A stretch of 36,518 nucleotides of DNA from Collinsella sp. (GCA_019414515.1 DXLX01000047.1:1-36518); one strand, 5' to 3'. Shown: positions 16,366-24,896, counted from the stretch's first letter. Numbers and translations are program-made. Notes: generated from the sequence alone by a model not told the origin.

Positions 16366-18129
16366 ATGGCAGATTCCACTACCGATTACAACAATCTAGA
16401 TCCCTTGGGTGACGAGGCGGCGGTTGTCGATGAGGTCGATGCCGCCGTCTCGGGCGCTCGCAAGAAGCCGCGCGCTGTCGATATGGTCCCCGAAGAGCCC
16501 GACGCGATGGCGCCGGACGAGGAATACCAACTCACGCCGGCAGGTCGTCGTGAGCGCATTGGGCAGATTGTTCGCCTGATCAAAAAGTATCGCGTGTGGG
16601 ACAACCTCACGCCGGTGCGCCTGCGCCGCCTGCTCGAAGAGCTTGGCCCCATGTTCGTCAAGATGGGGCAGATTCTGGCCAACCGGTCCGAGATCTTGCC
16701 GCAGCGGTTTTGCGACGAGCTGCGCCGCCTGCGTTCCGACGTAGAGCCGGTGCCGTATGAGGTAGTGCTCCGCTGTCTGGAAGAGGAGTACGGCCAACGC
16801 CTGGGGCAGATGTTCGACGCGATCGACCCCAACCCGCTCGGTAGCGCATCGCTCGCGCAGGTGCACCGCGCCCGTCTGGTGACCGGCGAGGACGTGGCCG
16901 TTAAGGTACAGCGCCCCGGCGCGCAACAGGTCATGGCACAGGACATCGACATCATCCGTTCGGTGGTGCGCATCGTTTCCAAGTTCGTCAACACCGACCA
17001 GTTTGTTGACTTACACGCCGTCGTCGAGGAGCTGTGGGCCTCGTTTCGCGAGGAGACCAACTTTTTGGCCGAGGCAAAAAACCTCAACGATTTCTATGAC
17101 TTCCATAAGAGCGTGCATGGTGTGTCGTGTCCCAAATCCTACTTGGACCTTTGCACCGAACACGTCGTGGTCATGGACTACATTGACGGCATCTCGATTG
17201 CCGATCCCGAGCGCCTGGTGGCCGAGGGCTATGACCTGGAAAAGATCGGCTCGGCGATTGTCGAGGACTATTCGACGCAGGTGCTCGATGACGGCTTTTT
17301 CCATGCCGACCCGCATGCGGGAAACATCATCCTCAAGGACGGCATCGTCTACTTTATCGACCTGGGCATGGTCGGGCGCATGTCGAGCCATGACCGAGGC
17401 ATCGTCAAGGACATGATTTTCGCCGTGGCCGAGGGCGACGTGCCCAAGCTCAAGGATTCGCTTATGCGCTTTGCCGTGACGCGCGGCGACTCGGCCGAGC
17501 TCGACCATTCGGCCTTTTTGTCCGACTTGGACTTTATCGTCGCCGACTTTGCGGGTCTTGACCTTAAAGACCTGGATATCGGCGAGTTTTTGACCTCGCT
17601 GCTAAACCTGGCGCGCAAAAACGACGTTGAGCTGCCGAGCGTGGTGACGATGTTCGCCCGCGGCATGGTGACGCTCGAGGGCCTGCTGACCGAGTACATG
17701 CCCAACGTCAACATGATCCAGATCATCCAGACGCACATCAAAAACGAGAAAAGCACCTATGCGCGCGTCCGCGAAATGGGGCGCGATCTTGCCGCGAGCA
17801 GCTATCGCGCGGCAAAAGGCTCGCTCGAGGCGGCCGAGTATCTGGGCTTGGCGTCGCGTATGCTCACGCGCGGTCAGCTTAAGGTAAACACGCAGATCAT
17901 GAGCAGCGATAAGGCGCTGCGACAGCTGGGTGGAATTATCGACCGCATGTCGATGGCAATTGTGATCGCCGGCCTGTTCATCGGCTCGTCGGTGGTGTAC
18001 TACGCGCGCATCGAGCCGGTTGTGTTCGGTATCCCGGTCATTGGCTTTATGGGCTACGTGAGCGCGCTGGTGCTGGCGCTGATGCTGGGCCGCGAGATCT
18101 GGCGCAACAGCCACGGCGGCAAGCGCTAG
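16366..18129 (+). CDS. ABC1/AarF/UbiB family atypical kinase-like protein
   Basis: Membrane-associated ATPase or kinase-like protein of 587 residues, a family linked to quinone and other lipid handling. It contains the diagnostic KxGQ segment (FVKMGQILANR, K99-Q102), the nucleotide loop GSASLAQVHRA, the lysine VAVKVQRPG (K180), the catalytic segment FHADPHAGN (H313-N320) and FIDLGM (D332). Two C-terminal membrane helices at about 528-545 and 553-573 anchor it. The N-terminal 50 residues are acidic and not family-typical. The ribosome site is weak (CAGCGCAG), but the upstream gene ends eight bases before, so translation is probably coupled. The substrate in an anaerobe that may lack respiratory quinones is an open question. 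Confidence 0.92.
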   Translation: MADSTTDYNNLDPLGDEAAVVDEVDAAVSGARKKPRAVDMVPEEPDAMAPDEEYQLTPAGRRERIGQIVRLIKKYRVWDNLTPVRLRRLLEELGPMFVKMGQILANRSEILPQRFCDELRRLRSDVEPVPYEVVLRCLEEEYGQRLGQMFDAIDPNPLGSASLAQVHRARLVTGEDVAVKVQRPGAQQVMAQDIDIIRSVVRIVSKFVNTDQFVDLHAVVEELWASFREETNFLAEAKNLNDFYDFHKSVHGVSCPKSYLDLCTEHVVVMDYIDGISIADPERLVAEGYDLEKIGSAIVEDYSTQVLDDGFFHADPHAGNIILKDGIVYFIDLGMVGRMSSHDRGIVKDMIFAVAEGDVPKLKDSLMRFAVTRGDSAELDHSAFLSDLDFIVADFAGLDLKDLDIGEFLTSLLNLARKNDVELPSVVTMFARGMVTLEGLLTEYMPNVNMIQIIQTHIKNEKSTYARVREMGRDLAASSYRAAKGSLEAAEYLGLASRMLTRGQLKVNTQIMSSDKALRQLGGIIDRMSMAIVIAGLFIGSSVVYYARIEPVVFGIPVIGFMGYVSALVLALMLGREIWRNSHGGKR

Positions 18130-18180
18130 AGGCCGTGACCGTCACCGCATTTTCCTATCGCAAACCATAGCTTTTACCTT

Positions 18181-18208
18181 GGGCTTCGCCTGTGTGCGGG
18201 GCCCTTTT
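18181..18208 (+). terminator. Terminator after the UbiB-like gene
   Basis: GGGCTTCGC (18181-18189) pairs with GCGGGGCCC (18196-18204), including two G-U pairs, and TTTT follows. The T run overlaps the proposed -35 box of the riboswitch promoter. Confidence 0.65.
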
Positions 18209-18235
18209 GCGTGATACCATACTGACAGTAATAAT
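18207..18235 (+). promoter_or_regulatory. Candidate promoter of the cobalamin-riboswitch operon
   Basis: TTGCGT (18207-18212) and TAATAA (18229-18234) are spaced by 16 bases. The predicted RNA would begin near 18241, right where the aptamer homology begins. Confidence 0.45.
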
Positions 18236-18412
18236 CGATGGCCTAGATGGTGGTGCGGAGACGCACGAATGCGCGGTTTTCCTGCGCGTTTGGGAGAATC
18301 GGGGTGCAAGTCCCCGGCTGTACCAGTAACCGTAATTCCTCTTGGCCCGGGATGGTCGCGTCGCAGATCGGACGGCGTGCCCGGGTCGGTAAGGTTAAGT
18401 CGGATCGCCTCC
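18236..18412 (+). promoter_or_regulatory. Cobalamin riboswitch
   Basis: The core matches the cobalamin aptamer consensus. GGGAGAATC leads into GGGGTGCAAGTCCCC (18311-18325), the conserved GGTGnAAnnCC hairpin, followed by CTGTACCAGTAACCGT (18328-18343), the form of the conserved CTGnCCCGCAACnGT segment. The 3' part AAGTCGGATCGCCT (18397-18410) corresponds to the AGTCAGGAGACC closing region. The intervening GC-rich arm (18353-18383) is variable in the family. Such riboswitches bind adenosyl- or other cobalamins and switch off downstream genes. Here the next gene starts 150 bases on and encodes a surface protein with transcobalamin-like domains, which fits. Boundaries are approximate; the aptamer subtype was not determined. 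Confidence 0.85.
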
Positions 18413-18420
18413 CATCTTGT

Positions 18421-18452
18421 ACGCGACCGCGGCGCATGCCGCCGGTACGCGT
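18421..18452 (+). promoter_or_regulatory. GC-rich hairpin after the aptamer, possible expression platform
   Basis: ACGCG (18421-18425), ACC and CGGC pair with GCCG, GGT and CGCGT (18448-18452) around a GCAT loop. No T run follows, so it is not a classical terminator. It may belong to the switching part of the leader or only stabilise it; about 110 more leader bases separate it from the start codon. Confidence 0.4.
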
Positions 18453-18560
18453 TGGGCTCTGGAGGGAAGGGGGACCCCGATGGGGGTACTCGGGCGCAAT
18501 ATGCGCAATGATGTGGGGCAGCCGCTGGGCAATGCTCCAAGTGCAGACAGTAGGAGACAA

Positions 18561-21500
18561 ATGGATATGTTTGAGGACGAGCGCCAGCGCGCCTCGTGGC
18601 GTCGCCATGGAGCGATTGTCCGTGGAGTAGCCAAGCGTGGCCTGGTGGCGTTCTTGGCTTTTGCCATGGCTTTTGGCACCACGCCGGCGCAACTTTGGGC
18701 CGAGGGTGCCGAGGGCATTGCCCAGGCTGTCGCTTCGCGGGATGCGGAGCCGACGGGGGAAGATAGTTCCACGGCGACCGGTGCTGACCAGGCGACGACC
18801 GAGGACGAGAAGCCTGCAAAGGGCGCGGATACGAGTGATTCTGCCGCTTCTGCTGGCGCGCAGGAGAGCGGGTCGCAGGACGTTTCGCAGCCCGCTGCAA
18901 AAGTGGAGGCTGCCGCTGAGGCAAGTGCCAAAGCCGAGTCCGCTGTGCCGAGCGATGATGACGAGTCGGATATCGCTACCGCAGCAAACGTGACGGTCGA
19001 CTCCGTCAGCCTGTTGAATGCCAAGAACCAGGACATCGTCGATGGGTCTGCGTCCCATACTGCTCTCAAGGTTGGCGAGACAATCAAGGTCGGTGCCTAC
19101 TGCGAGGACGACTGGGGCGACGACGAGGAGATTCTCGATTCCGAGTACGCGCAGCTCAAGTATCAGTGGTACGTGGGCGAGAAGCAGAGCTCGGCTCCTA
19201 CCGCCTCGGGCTACACGCCTATCGACGGCGCAACGTCGCGCGAGTTCAAGCTCACGGCCGCTCAGGCGGGCAAGTTTGTTGCCTGCAAGGTGATCTATGG
19301 CTCGGGCAAATGGGACTATAAGTTCACCGCAAGCACGAAGCTGGCTATTGCTGAGGGTGAGGATTCCACCACGCCTGCGACCCCTGATGCAAAGACGCTC
19401 GCCGCTGCCAAGCAGAAGCTCTCCACTTGGAAGCCGAGCCCGGTCTATGGCACCGACACCAATATCGTCGACATGCTCTCGGCCAAGCTCAAGGCGCTCG
19501 GCTACGCGAACGTGAAGCTGGCTCTCAAGTCTGTGACCTTCGGTGCGACCGACCCGGCTCAGCAGGGCGGCATCACTCCGGACGGAACCATCACGTACTT
19601 CTTCCTGTCCAATGCGGAGAAGACCGCATCCGCGGATTGGTCGGTGCTGCGCCAGTTCAAACCTACCTATACGCTGGCGCTCGGCAGCGAAACCGTCGAA
19701 TTCACTCCCGAGTTCAATTCGACGCTCGTATGGGATCAAGCCAGGGTCGAGACGTACCTGAACGAACAGCTCAACGCCGCGACTCTTACCGCCTCGCTCA
19801 AGGCGGGCGTTGCGCCTTCGACCGCTAAGAATGAGGAGCTTCCCAGCACGCTCTACGTGGGAGGCAAGAAGGTAGCCGACCTCACCTGGACGTCGAGTGA
19901 TTCGTCTGCGGCCAAGCTGACTTCGAGCTACGATTCCAATTACAACACGGTCTACAAGGTCGCCTACACTCATGGCAATGGCGACAAAAACGTGACGTTT
20001 ACCGTGCAGGCAACACTATTTGCCTCTGGTTACGGTAACTCTCCCTCGACTGCAATTACGCGCGGCTACCCGGTCAAAGTAGCCTCCAAGTCCGCCGAGG
20101 ACATCGCTGCCGAGAAGGCCGAGCTCGAAGCCTCGCTGGCTAAGATTGACGGTCTGGTGAAGGATTACGCCGACTCGAGCAAGGCAGTCGACCTCACGAC
20201 GGTGGAGGGCGACTTCATCTTGCCTACGACGCGCAAGATCGGTGCTGGCTCGGCGAAGCTTTCCTATGCGACCAACGATGATTCCGTAGCAAAGATAAAC
20301 GGTTACCGCGTTATCGTCACTCGCGACATCGCCGGCGGCCCCAACACCGCCACCATCACGGCAACGCTCACGCGCGACGGCATCACTGTCACGCGCGACA
20401 TCACCGTGACGGTCAAGCCCATCGACGAGTCCGAGATCGACGCTGCCGTAGCACAGATGCAGGCTGTCAAGGACGCCTACGCCACTTCAATCTTGGGCAC
20501 CAACACTTCCGCTCATGCGGTGAGTGCGAATCTCAGCCCCTGGAGCTCTGCCACGGTTGCCGAGGACGGTACCATTTCGTATTCCAAGAAGTACGAGACG
20601 GGTCAGATCCATGCCGACGACCTGCCTGGCTACGATTCCAACGCAGGCACCAACTGGCGCACCTACCGCTCGAGCGACACCTCCGTCATCGCGGACGAGA
20701 CACTGCGTGTGACCCAGCCCGAGGCAGACACGCTCGTTACGGTGGAGAGTTCGCTCACCTACGAGAAGTACGCAGCGCTCGCCAAGGCCCATCCGGATAA
20801 CGCCAAGCTTCAGAGCCTGGTTAATCAGCCTGTCAAGGCTACGTTCCGCGTGGTGGGCACGACCGACCACACCGATCCCAAGATCTCGGTCAACTTCAAG
20901 CTCGTGGGCGCTGACGCCGACGGAAACGACGAGGTCTGGTTCGACGGCGCGCAGAGCATGGCCTACGGCTCTACGGCAGATGTGCTCATCGAGCAGGTTC
21001 TCAAGGACCAGGGCCTTGCCCACACCTCGAGCACCACCGAGTACGGCTACTACCTCTCCGACATCACCTCGGCCGACGGCCGCACGCTTGGCTGGGACGC
21101 TGACACGGGCAAGTACTGGCAGCTCTTTGTGGGCGGCAAGGCCTCTGAGGTCGGCGCGGGCTCCATCGCGCTGGCCCCCGGCGACTCCATCGTTCTCTAC
21201 TACTCAGCCTTCGGCGCGAGCCTCGACGAGATCGGCAAGGCAACCGTCAAGGCCTCGGTGAGCTTCATCGGCCCGGACGCGGCCGGCAACAACTCCGTGT
21301 GGTCCTCCTCCGCCGATGTCAAGATGACGAGCGGCGCCACGGCGGCAGACCTTACCGAGCAGGAGCTCAAGGCGTCTGGCCTGACGTATGTCCTCAAGAC
21401 CCCTGCCACGGACGGTTACTTCTACCTGTCGAGCATTACGCGCGACGACAAGGAGTACGGCTGGGACCAGTCGACCGGTAGGTACTGGCAGCTCTACGTC

Positions 21501-23462
21501 AACGGCAGCTATTCCAACGTGGGAGCCGACGGCGTCACCCTCAAGCCCGGCGACAAGATCCAGTGGGTCTACGCCGCGGATACCGAGAAGCCCCTTGACG
21601 GCCTGATCGTCAACCCGTTTGCCTCGCGTCCGGACTGGACTGCCAGCTGGAACGGCTTTGGCAACGCGGGTGGCACGACGCTCGAGAATACGCTGACGCC
21701 CACCGAGTCCGCCTCGGAGCTGTGGAAGGTCAATCTGGCCACCGCCGCCGACAAGTGGGTTTCGCTTGGCGATCCCATCATTGCGGGCGGCTACGTCTTT
21801 GTCACTACGAATTCGGAGCTCGTAAAGATCGACGGTGCGGGCAGGGTCGTCGCCCGCGTTTCCAAGGGCGGTACCACTTCGTACTTCTCTCGTCCTGTGT
21901 ATGCGGACGGTCTGATCATCTCGGCGAACGACGATGGCTCTGTGTGCGCTTTCTCGGCCGAGACGCTCGAGTGCGTATGGAAGACCCCTGCGCTCGAGGC
22001 TCCTGCCGCAGGCGGGCGCTACCAGGCGAATTCGACGATGACGGTGGCAAACGGCTGCGTTTATGCGGAGTTCGTCGCGGGTGCAGGCGCTTCTGGAACC
22101 GCGGCTGGTGGAGCCATGGTCTGCATCGATATCGCTACAGGTAAGGTTGTCTGGTCGCAAGTCACCACCAAGACCGGTTCCTCCACTGGCGAGGGTTATT
22201 ACTGGGCTGGCGCTGCTGCTTCTGGTTCTGATCTTGTCATCGGAGACGAGAGCGGTTGCGTGAAGCTTATCGATGGCAAATCCGGCAAGGTCAAGTCTTC
22301 CGTGAGCCTGTCCGGAAATCCTGTTCGCGCAACAATCGTCTCTGCTGGTACCGAGGACGGAAATCCGGCCTTCTTGGCTGTTGGGCGTCAGCCGGCAACG
22401 CTCTATAAGATTGTGCGTGAGGGCGACACGCTTCGTATTGCCAGCTCTTGCGCATTTGCGAACACTTCGACTTCGACGCCGGCCGTGGCAAACGGCAAGG
22501 CCTATATCGGCGGAATCGACGCTTCGAACAATGGCCAGTTCACTGTTATCGACCTTGCGTCTATGACGGTCGAGAAGACTCTCGATATGGGCAAAAAGGC
22601 CGAGGTCAAAGCCTCTCCGATTGCATCTGTGCAGGGCAGCGATGTCTACGTGTACTTTACCTGCAACAAGACTCCGGGCGCTGTCTACTGCTTTAACCAG
22701 TCAACTGGCGAGGCTGTGGAGATCTATACGCCGTCTGGCTCCAATGCGAACTATTGCACCGCAAGCGTGATCGCCGATGTCCAGGGCAACCTTTACTACA
22801 CCAACGATTCCGGTACGCTATTTGCTCTCAAGGCTGCTCCGGGTTATACGGTGGCCTTCGATACGCGCGGTGGCAGCACGGTTCCCAGCGCTATGACCGC
22901 ACAAAACAAGACCATGGTTGCCCCTGCGAACCCCGAGCGCTCCGGTTATACCTTTGCAGGCTGGTATAAGGATGCCGATTGTACTCAGGCTTGGGATTTC
23001 TCCAAAGACGTCGTGACGGCCGATATGACGCTCTACGCCAAGTGGACCAAGAATGCCGTTAACCCTGGCGGTAACGGTGGCTCTGGCTCCAATGGCGGCT
23101 CGGGTAATGCCGGTGCTGGTTCTGGCTCCGGTAACGGCACAAACGGCCAGCAGACTGGCGGCGCTGTTGCTCCGGGTCAAAAGCCGATGTCCACCACGAC
23201 CAAGACCGAGACCAAGGACGGCAAGGATTCCAAGAAGGATTCCGGCAAGGGCGACAAGAAGGACGGCAAGAAGTCTGACAAGAAGTCCGGCAAGTCCAGC
23301 TCCAAGTCCGACACGGGCTCGTCTGCTGAGGCCACTGCCAAGAAGTCCGCTGAGGCTCCTGCGCAGCAGTCTGGCTTCAATCCGCTTGCCATCGCTGGTG
23401 TTGCGGCCGGCGTGATCGGGCTTGCGGTCATCGGCGTGTTCGTGTTTGCCAAGCGTCGGTAG
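18561..23462 (+). CDS. Giant membrane-anchored surface protein: Ig-like, two DUF4430, PQQ-like propeller, InlB-type repeat
   Basis: Protein of 1633 residues. The start is ATG 18561 with TAGGAGACAA upstream; the open frame back to TTG 18417 runs into the riboswitch leader. A signal peptide (about 22-50, GLVAFLAFAMAFG) is followed by an Ala/Ser/Glu-rich linker, an Ig-like domain (about 135-235, YQWYVGEK, AGKFVACKV) and atrophied Ig-type modules to about 770. DUF4430 domain 1 (about 775-885, GYYLSDI, KYWQLFVGG, GDSIVLYYS) and domain 2 (about 896-1006, GYFYLSSI, RYWQLYVNG, GDKIQWVYA) follow, then a PQQ-like beta-propeller (about 1015-1425, repeated G.VY/ ..D..TGKVVW units). An InlB/Flg_new repeat (about 1429-1496, GYTFAGWYKD, LYAKW), a Gly/Ser and Lys-rich stalk, and a C-terminal helix ending AKRR complete it. 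No sortase motif is present. DUF4430 is the fold of the transcobalamin C-terminal domain; with the cobalamin riboswitch this points to corrinoid capture. Confidence 0.9.
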   Translation: MDMFEDERQRASWRRHGAIVRGVAKRGLVAFLAFAMAFGTTPAQLWAEGAEGIAQAVASRDAEPTGEDSSTATGADQATTEDEKPAKGADTSDSAASAGAQESGSQDVSQPAAKVEAAAEASAKAESAVPSDDDESDIATAANVTVDSVSLLNAKNQDIVDGSASHTALKVGETIKVGAYCEDDWGDDEEILDSEYAQLKYQWYVGEKQSSAPTASGYTPIDGATSREFKLTAAQAGKFVACKVIYGSGKWDYKFTASTKLAIAEGEDSTTPATPDAKTLAAAKQKLSTWKPSPVYGTDTNIVDMLSAKLKALGYANVKLALKSVTFGATDPAQQGGITPDGTITYFFLSNAEKTASADWSVLRQFKPTYTLALGSETVEFTPEFNSTLVWDQARVETYLNEQLNAATLTASLKAGVAPSTAKNEELPSTLYVGGKKVADLTWTSSDSSAAKLTSSYDSNYNTVYKVAYTHGNGDKNVTFTVQATLFASGYGNSPSTAITRGYPVKVASKSAEDIAAEKAELEASLAKIDGLVKDYADSSKAVDLTTVEGDFILPTTRKIGAGSAKLSYATNDDSVAKINGYRVIVTRDIAGGPNTATITATLTRDGITVTRDITVTVKPIDESEIDAAVAQMQAVKDAYATSILGTNTSAHAVSANLSPWSSATVAEDGTISYSKKYETGQIHADDLPGYDSNAGTNWRTYRSSDTSVIADETLRVTQPEADTLVTVESSLTYEKYAALAKAHPDNAKLQSLVNQPVKATFRVVGTTDHTDPKISVNFKLVGADADGNDEVWFDGAQSMAYGSTADVLIEQVLKDQGLAHTSSTTEYGYYLSDITSADGRTLGWDADTGKYWQLFVGGKASEVGAGSIALAPGDSIVLYYSAFGASLDEIGKATVKASVSFIGPDAAGNNSVWSSSADVKMTSGATAADLTEQELKASGLTYVLKTPATDGYFYLSSITRDDKEYGWDQSTGRYWQLYVNGSYSNVGADGVTLKPGDKIQWVYAADTEKPLDGLIVNPFASRPDWTASWNGFGNAGGTTLENTLTPTESASELWKVNLATAADKWVSLGDPIIAGGYVFVTTNSELVKIDGAGRVVARVSKGGTTSYFSRPVYADGLIISANDDGSVCAFSAETLECVWKTPALEAPAAGGRYQANSTMTVANGCVYAEFVAGAGASGTAAGGAMVCIDIATGKVVWSQVTTKTGSSTGEGYYWAGAAASGSDLVIGDESGCVKLIDGKSGKVKSSVSLSGNPVRATIVSAGTEDGNPAFLAVGRQPATLYKIVREGDTLRIASSCAFANTSTSTPAVANGKAYIGGIDASNNGQFTVIDLASMTVEKTLDMGKKAEVKASPIASVQGSDVYVYFTCNKTPGAVYCFNQSTGEAVEIYTPSGSNANYCTASVIADVQGNLYYTNDSGTLFALKAAPGYTVAFDTRGGSTVPSAMTAQNKTMVAPANPERSGYTFAGWYKDADCTQAWDFSKDVVTADMTLYAKWTKNAVNPGGNGGSGSNGGSGNAGAGSGSGNGTNGQQTGGAVAPGQKPMSTTTKTETKDGKDSKKDSGKGDKKDGKKSDKKSGKSSSKSDTGSSAEATAKKSAEAPAQQSGFNPLAIAGVAAGVIGLAVIGVFVFAKRR

Positions 23463-24332
23463 GTGAGGGCTGTGTCCAATAAGCCACAGGACGCCGACTC
23501 CAAGCAACCCGACTCGTCGTTCATTCAGCTCGACGATGCAAAGCAAAAGGGCGCCGCTTCGGCGGCGTCCGCCCCTCGGCGCAAGGCGCTCGTTGGCGCT
23601 CTGACGGCTGTTTGTATTGCACTCATCATCGTCTCGTTGGGTTTTGTCCATCCCTCTACCAGCGGTGCATGGTCCATCGACTGGATTGCGCGGGCTGTGA
23701 CAGGGGAGAGCGTCGTTGCCAAGGATGCGTCGGTTTCCGGCTCGACTACCGTTTCGGGCAAGGTTGCGTCCAATGACTCCAAATCTTCGGACAATGCGAA
23801 GGACGGGTCGAAGGACTCAAAAAAGGATTCGAAGGAGAAGAAGTCCGAAGGCAAGGGCGGCAAGAAGTCCAACAACACGTCTGCCGGACAGGGCTCCGAA
23901 TCCGCTGGTGGATCGAGTTCTTCTGACGGCTCTTCTTCGGGCGGTGGCTCGGTGTCTGGCGGTGGGTCTGCATCCAACAGTGGCGGCGCCTCTGCGGGCA
24001 ATCAGGACGGCTCGCAGCAGTCTGCCTACGTCACGGTGACGGTTTCGGTCACATCGAGCGCCGTAGGCAATCCTGTGTCTTCTGGCGGTACCTTCACCTT
24101 TAACGAGGGCGCTACTGTCTACGATGCCCTGTGCGCCCTGGGCCTTTCCGTGAATGCGCACGGCTCGTCGTATGGCACGTATGTCGCCGCTATTGGCGGT
24201 TTGGCCGAGAAGGAGCACGGCGGCACGAGTGGCTGGATGTACTCCGTCAACGGTACAACGCCCATGACGGCCTGCAGTAACTACGTTCTCTCCAATGGTG
24301 ACAACGTGGTCTGGTATTACGTAACGGGCTAA
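23463..24332 (+). CDS. Membrane-tethered DUF4430 protein, partner of the giant surface protein
   Basis: Protein of 289 residues. GTG 23463 directly follows the TAG of the upstream gene, and GTG 23472 is equally possible (AGGTGAGG precedes it), so translation is coupled. A 40-residue cytoplasmic N-terminus leads to one membrane helix (about 42-62) with no cleavage or lipobox motif. A long Ser/Lys/Gly-rich extracellular stalk (about 80-185) carries a single DUF4430 domain at 190-289 (FNEGATVYDALCALGL, SGWMYSVNG, GDNVVWYYV), the domain related to the cobalamin-covering C-terminal part of transcobalamin and intrinsic factor. The stalk composition echoes that of the upstream protein. A strong terminator ends the operon. 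Likely role: hands over or holds corrinoid near the membrane; this is inference. Confidence 0.88.
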   Translation: MRAVSNKPQDADSKQPDSSFIQLDDAKQKGAASAASAPRRKALVGALTAVCIALIIVSLGFVHPSTSGAWSIDWIARAVTGESVVAKDASVSGSTTVSGKVASNDSKSSDNAKDGSKDSKKDSKEKKSEGKGGKKSNNTSAGQGSESAGGSSSSDGSSSGGGSVSGGGSASNSGGASAGNQDGSQQSAYVTVTVSVTSSAVGNPVSSGGTFTFNEGATVYDALCALGLSVNAHGSSYGTYVAAIGGLAEKEHGGTSGWMYSVNGTTPMTACSNYVLSNGDNVVWYYVTG

Positions 24333-24355
24333 ATGCCTCGACATAACACGCCAAG

Positions 24356-24392
24356 CGGGCGGTTCGGACAAACATCCGAGCCGCCCGTTTTT
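24356..24392 (+). terminator. Terminator of the cobalamin-riboswitch operon
   Basis: CGGGCGGTTCGG (24356-24367) pairs with CCGAGCCGCCCG (24376-24387), with one G-U pair, and TTTTT follows. Confidence 0.9.
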
Positions 24393-24427
24393 CATGCGTA
24401 GAGGACTGGGTCGCCGAGTCTCTCGGC

Positions 24428-24462
24428 AAAAAAACCGGTTGGAACGAGAATTCCAACCGGTT
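24428..24462 (-). terminator. Terminator of the GtrA-like gene
   Basis: A perfect 12-bp stem (AACCGGTTGGAA at 24433-24444, TTCCAACCGGTT at 24451-24462) is followed on the minus strand by a T run. Confidence 0.9.
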
Positions 24463-24488
24463 ATATCTTCAAGCTAATGTCGAGCAAA

Positions 24489-24896
24489 CTACGACTGTGC
24501 GCCCTCGAGGAAGAAGCGACGGCTAAAGTAGTTGTACCAGGTGACCAAAAACGTTGCGATGGCCTTCATGGCCTGGTAGCCAATGCTCAAAAACGTGACG
24601 CCCACAAACATGTACAGGTCGTTGAGGCCCAATCCAATCACCGACAGGATGGTGAAGATCGTGAACTCGCGCTTGCGGCTCATGCCCTTGCGATGGTCGA
24701 ACACGTACTTCATGCTGAGCCAGTAGTTAACCACGACAGACGTGATAAACGAGATCGTGGTGCTCATCAAAAAGTCGAGGTGGAACAGCTCGACGAGCGC
24801 AATGAGCATGCCCCAGTCGATGCCAAAGGAGATAAGACCCACGACAGCGAACTTGAGGAACTGCTTGGTATGAGGTTGTGCCAGTGCCTTGCGCAC
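24489..24896 (-). CDS. GtrA-like membrane protein (second of pair)
   Basis: About 135 residues with four membrane helices, the GtrA layout: FLKFAVVGLISFGIDWGM, a second helix with TTISFITSVVVNYWLS, the conserved loop MKYVFDHRKGMSRKREF, then two more helices ending YNYFSRRFFLEG. GtrA proteins are thought to move lipid-linked sugars or support glycosylation of envelope polysaccharides. The start is unclear. GTG 24896 gives the same length as the neighbour but has only a weak site (GGATGTG); the open frame continues to TTG 24977, which would add 27 atypical residues. It lies behind a paralogous gene on the same strand, 221 bases away. Confidence 0.85.
   Translation of the reverse strand: MRKALAQPHTKQFLKFAVVGLISFGIDWGMLIALVELFHLDFLMSTTISFITSVVVNYWLSMKYVFDHRKGMSRKREFTIFTILSVIGLGLNDLYMFVGVTFLSIGYQAMKAIATFLVTWYNYFSRRFFLEGAQS

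Noticed and set aside
18417..18560. TTG 18417 as the start of the giant surface protein
   Set aside because: The codons would lie in the riboswitch leader, have no ribosome site and place 48 atypical residues before the signal peptide; ATG 18561 has AGGAG at normal spacing.
18243..19973. A 576-codon minus-strand frame across the riboswitch and the start of the giant gene
   Set aside because: It would cover the aptamer and the signal peptide of the + strand gene and shows no domain or ribosome site.
18561..23462. Sortase anchoring of the giant surface protein
   Set aside because: No LPxTG or LAxTG-like motif precedes the C-terminal helix; the protein ends directly in a helix and AKRR, so a membrane anchor is the better reading.
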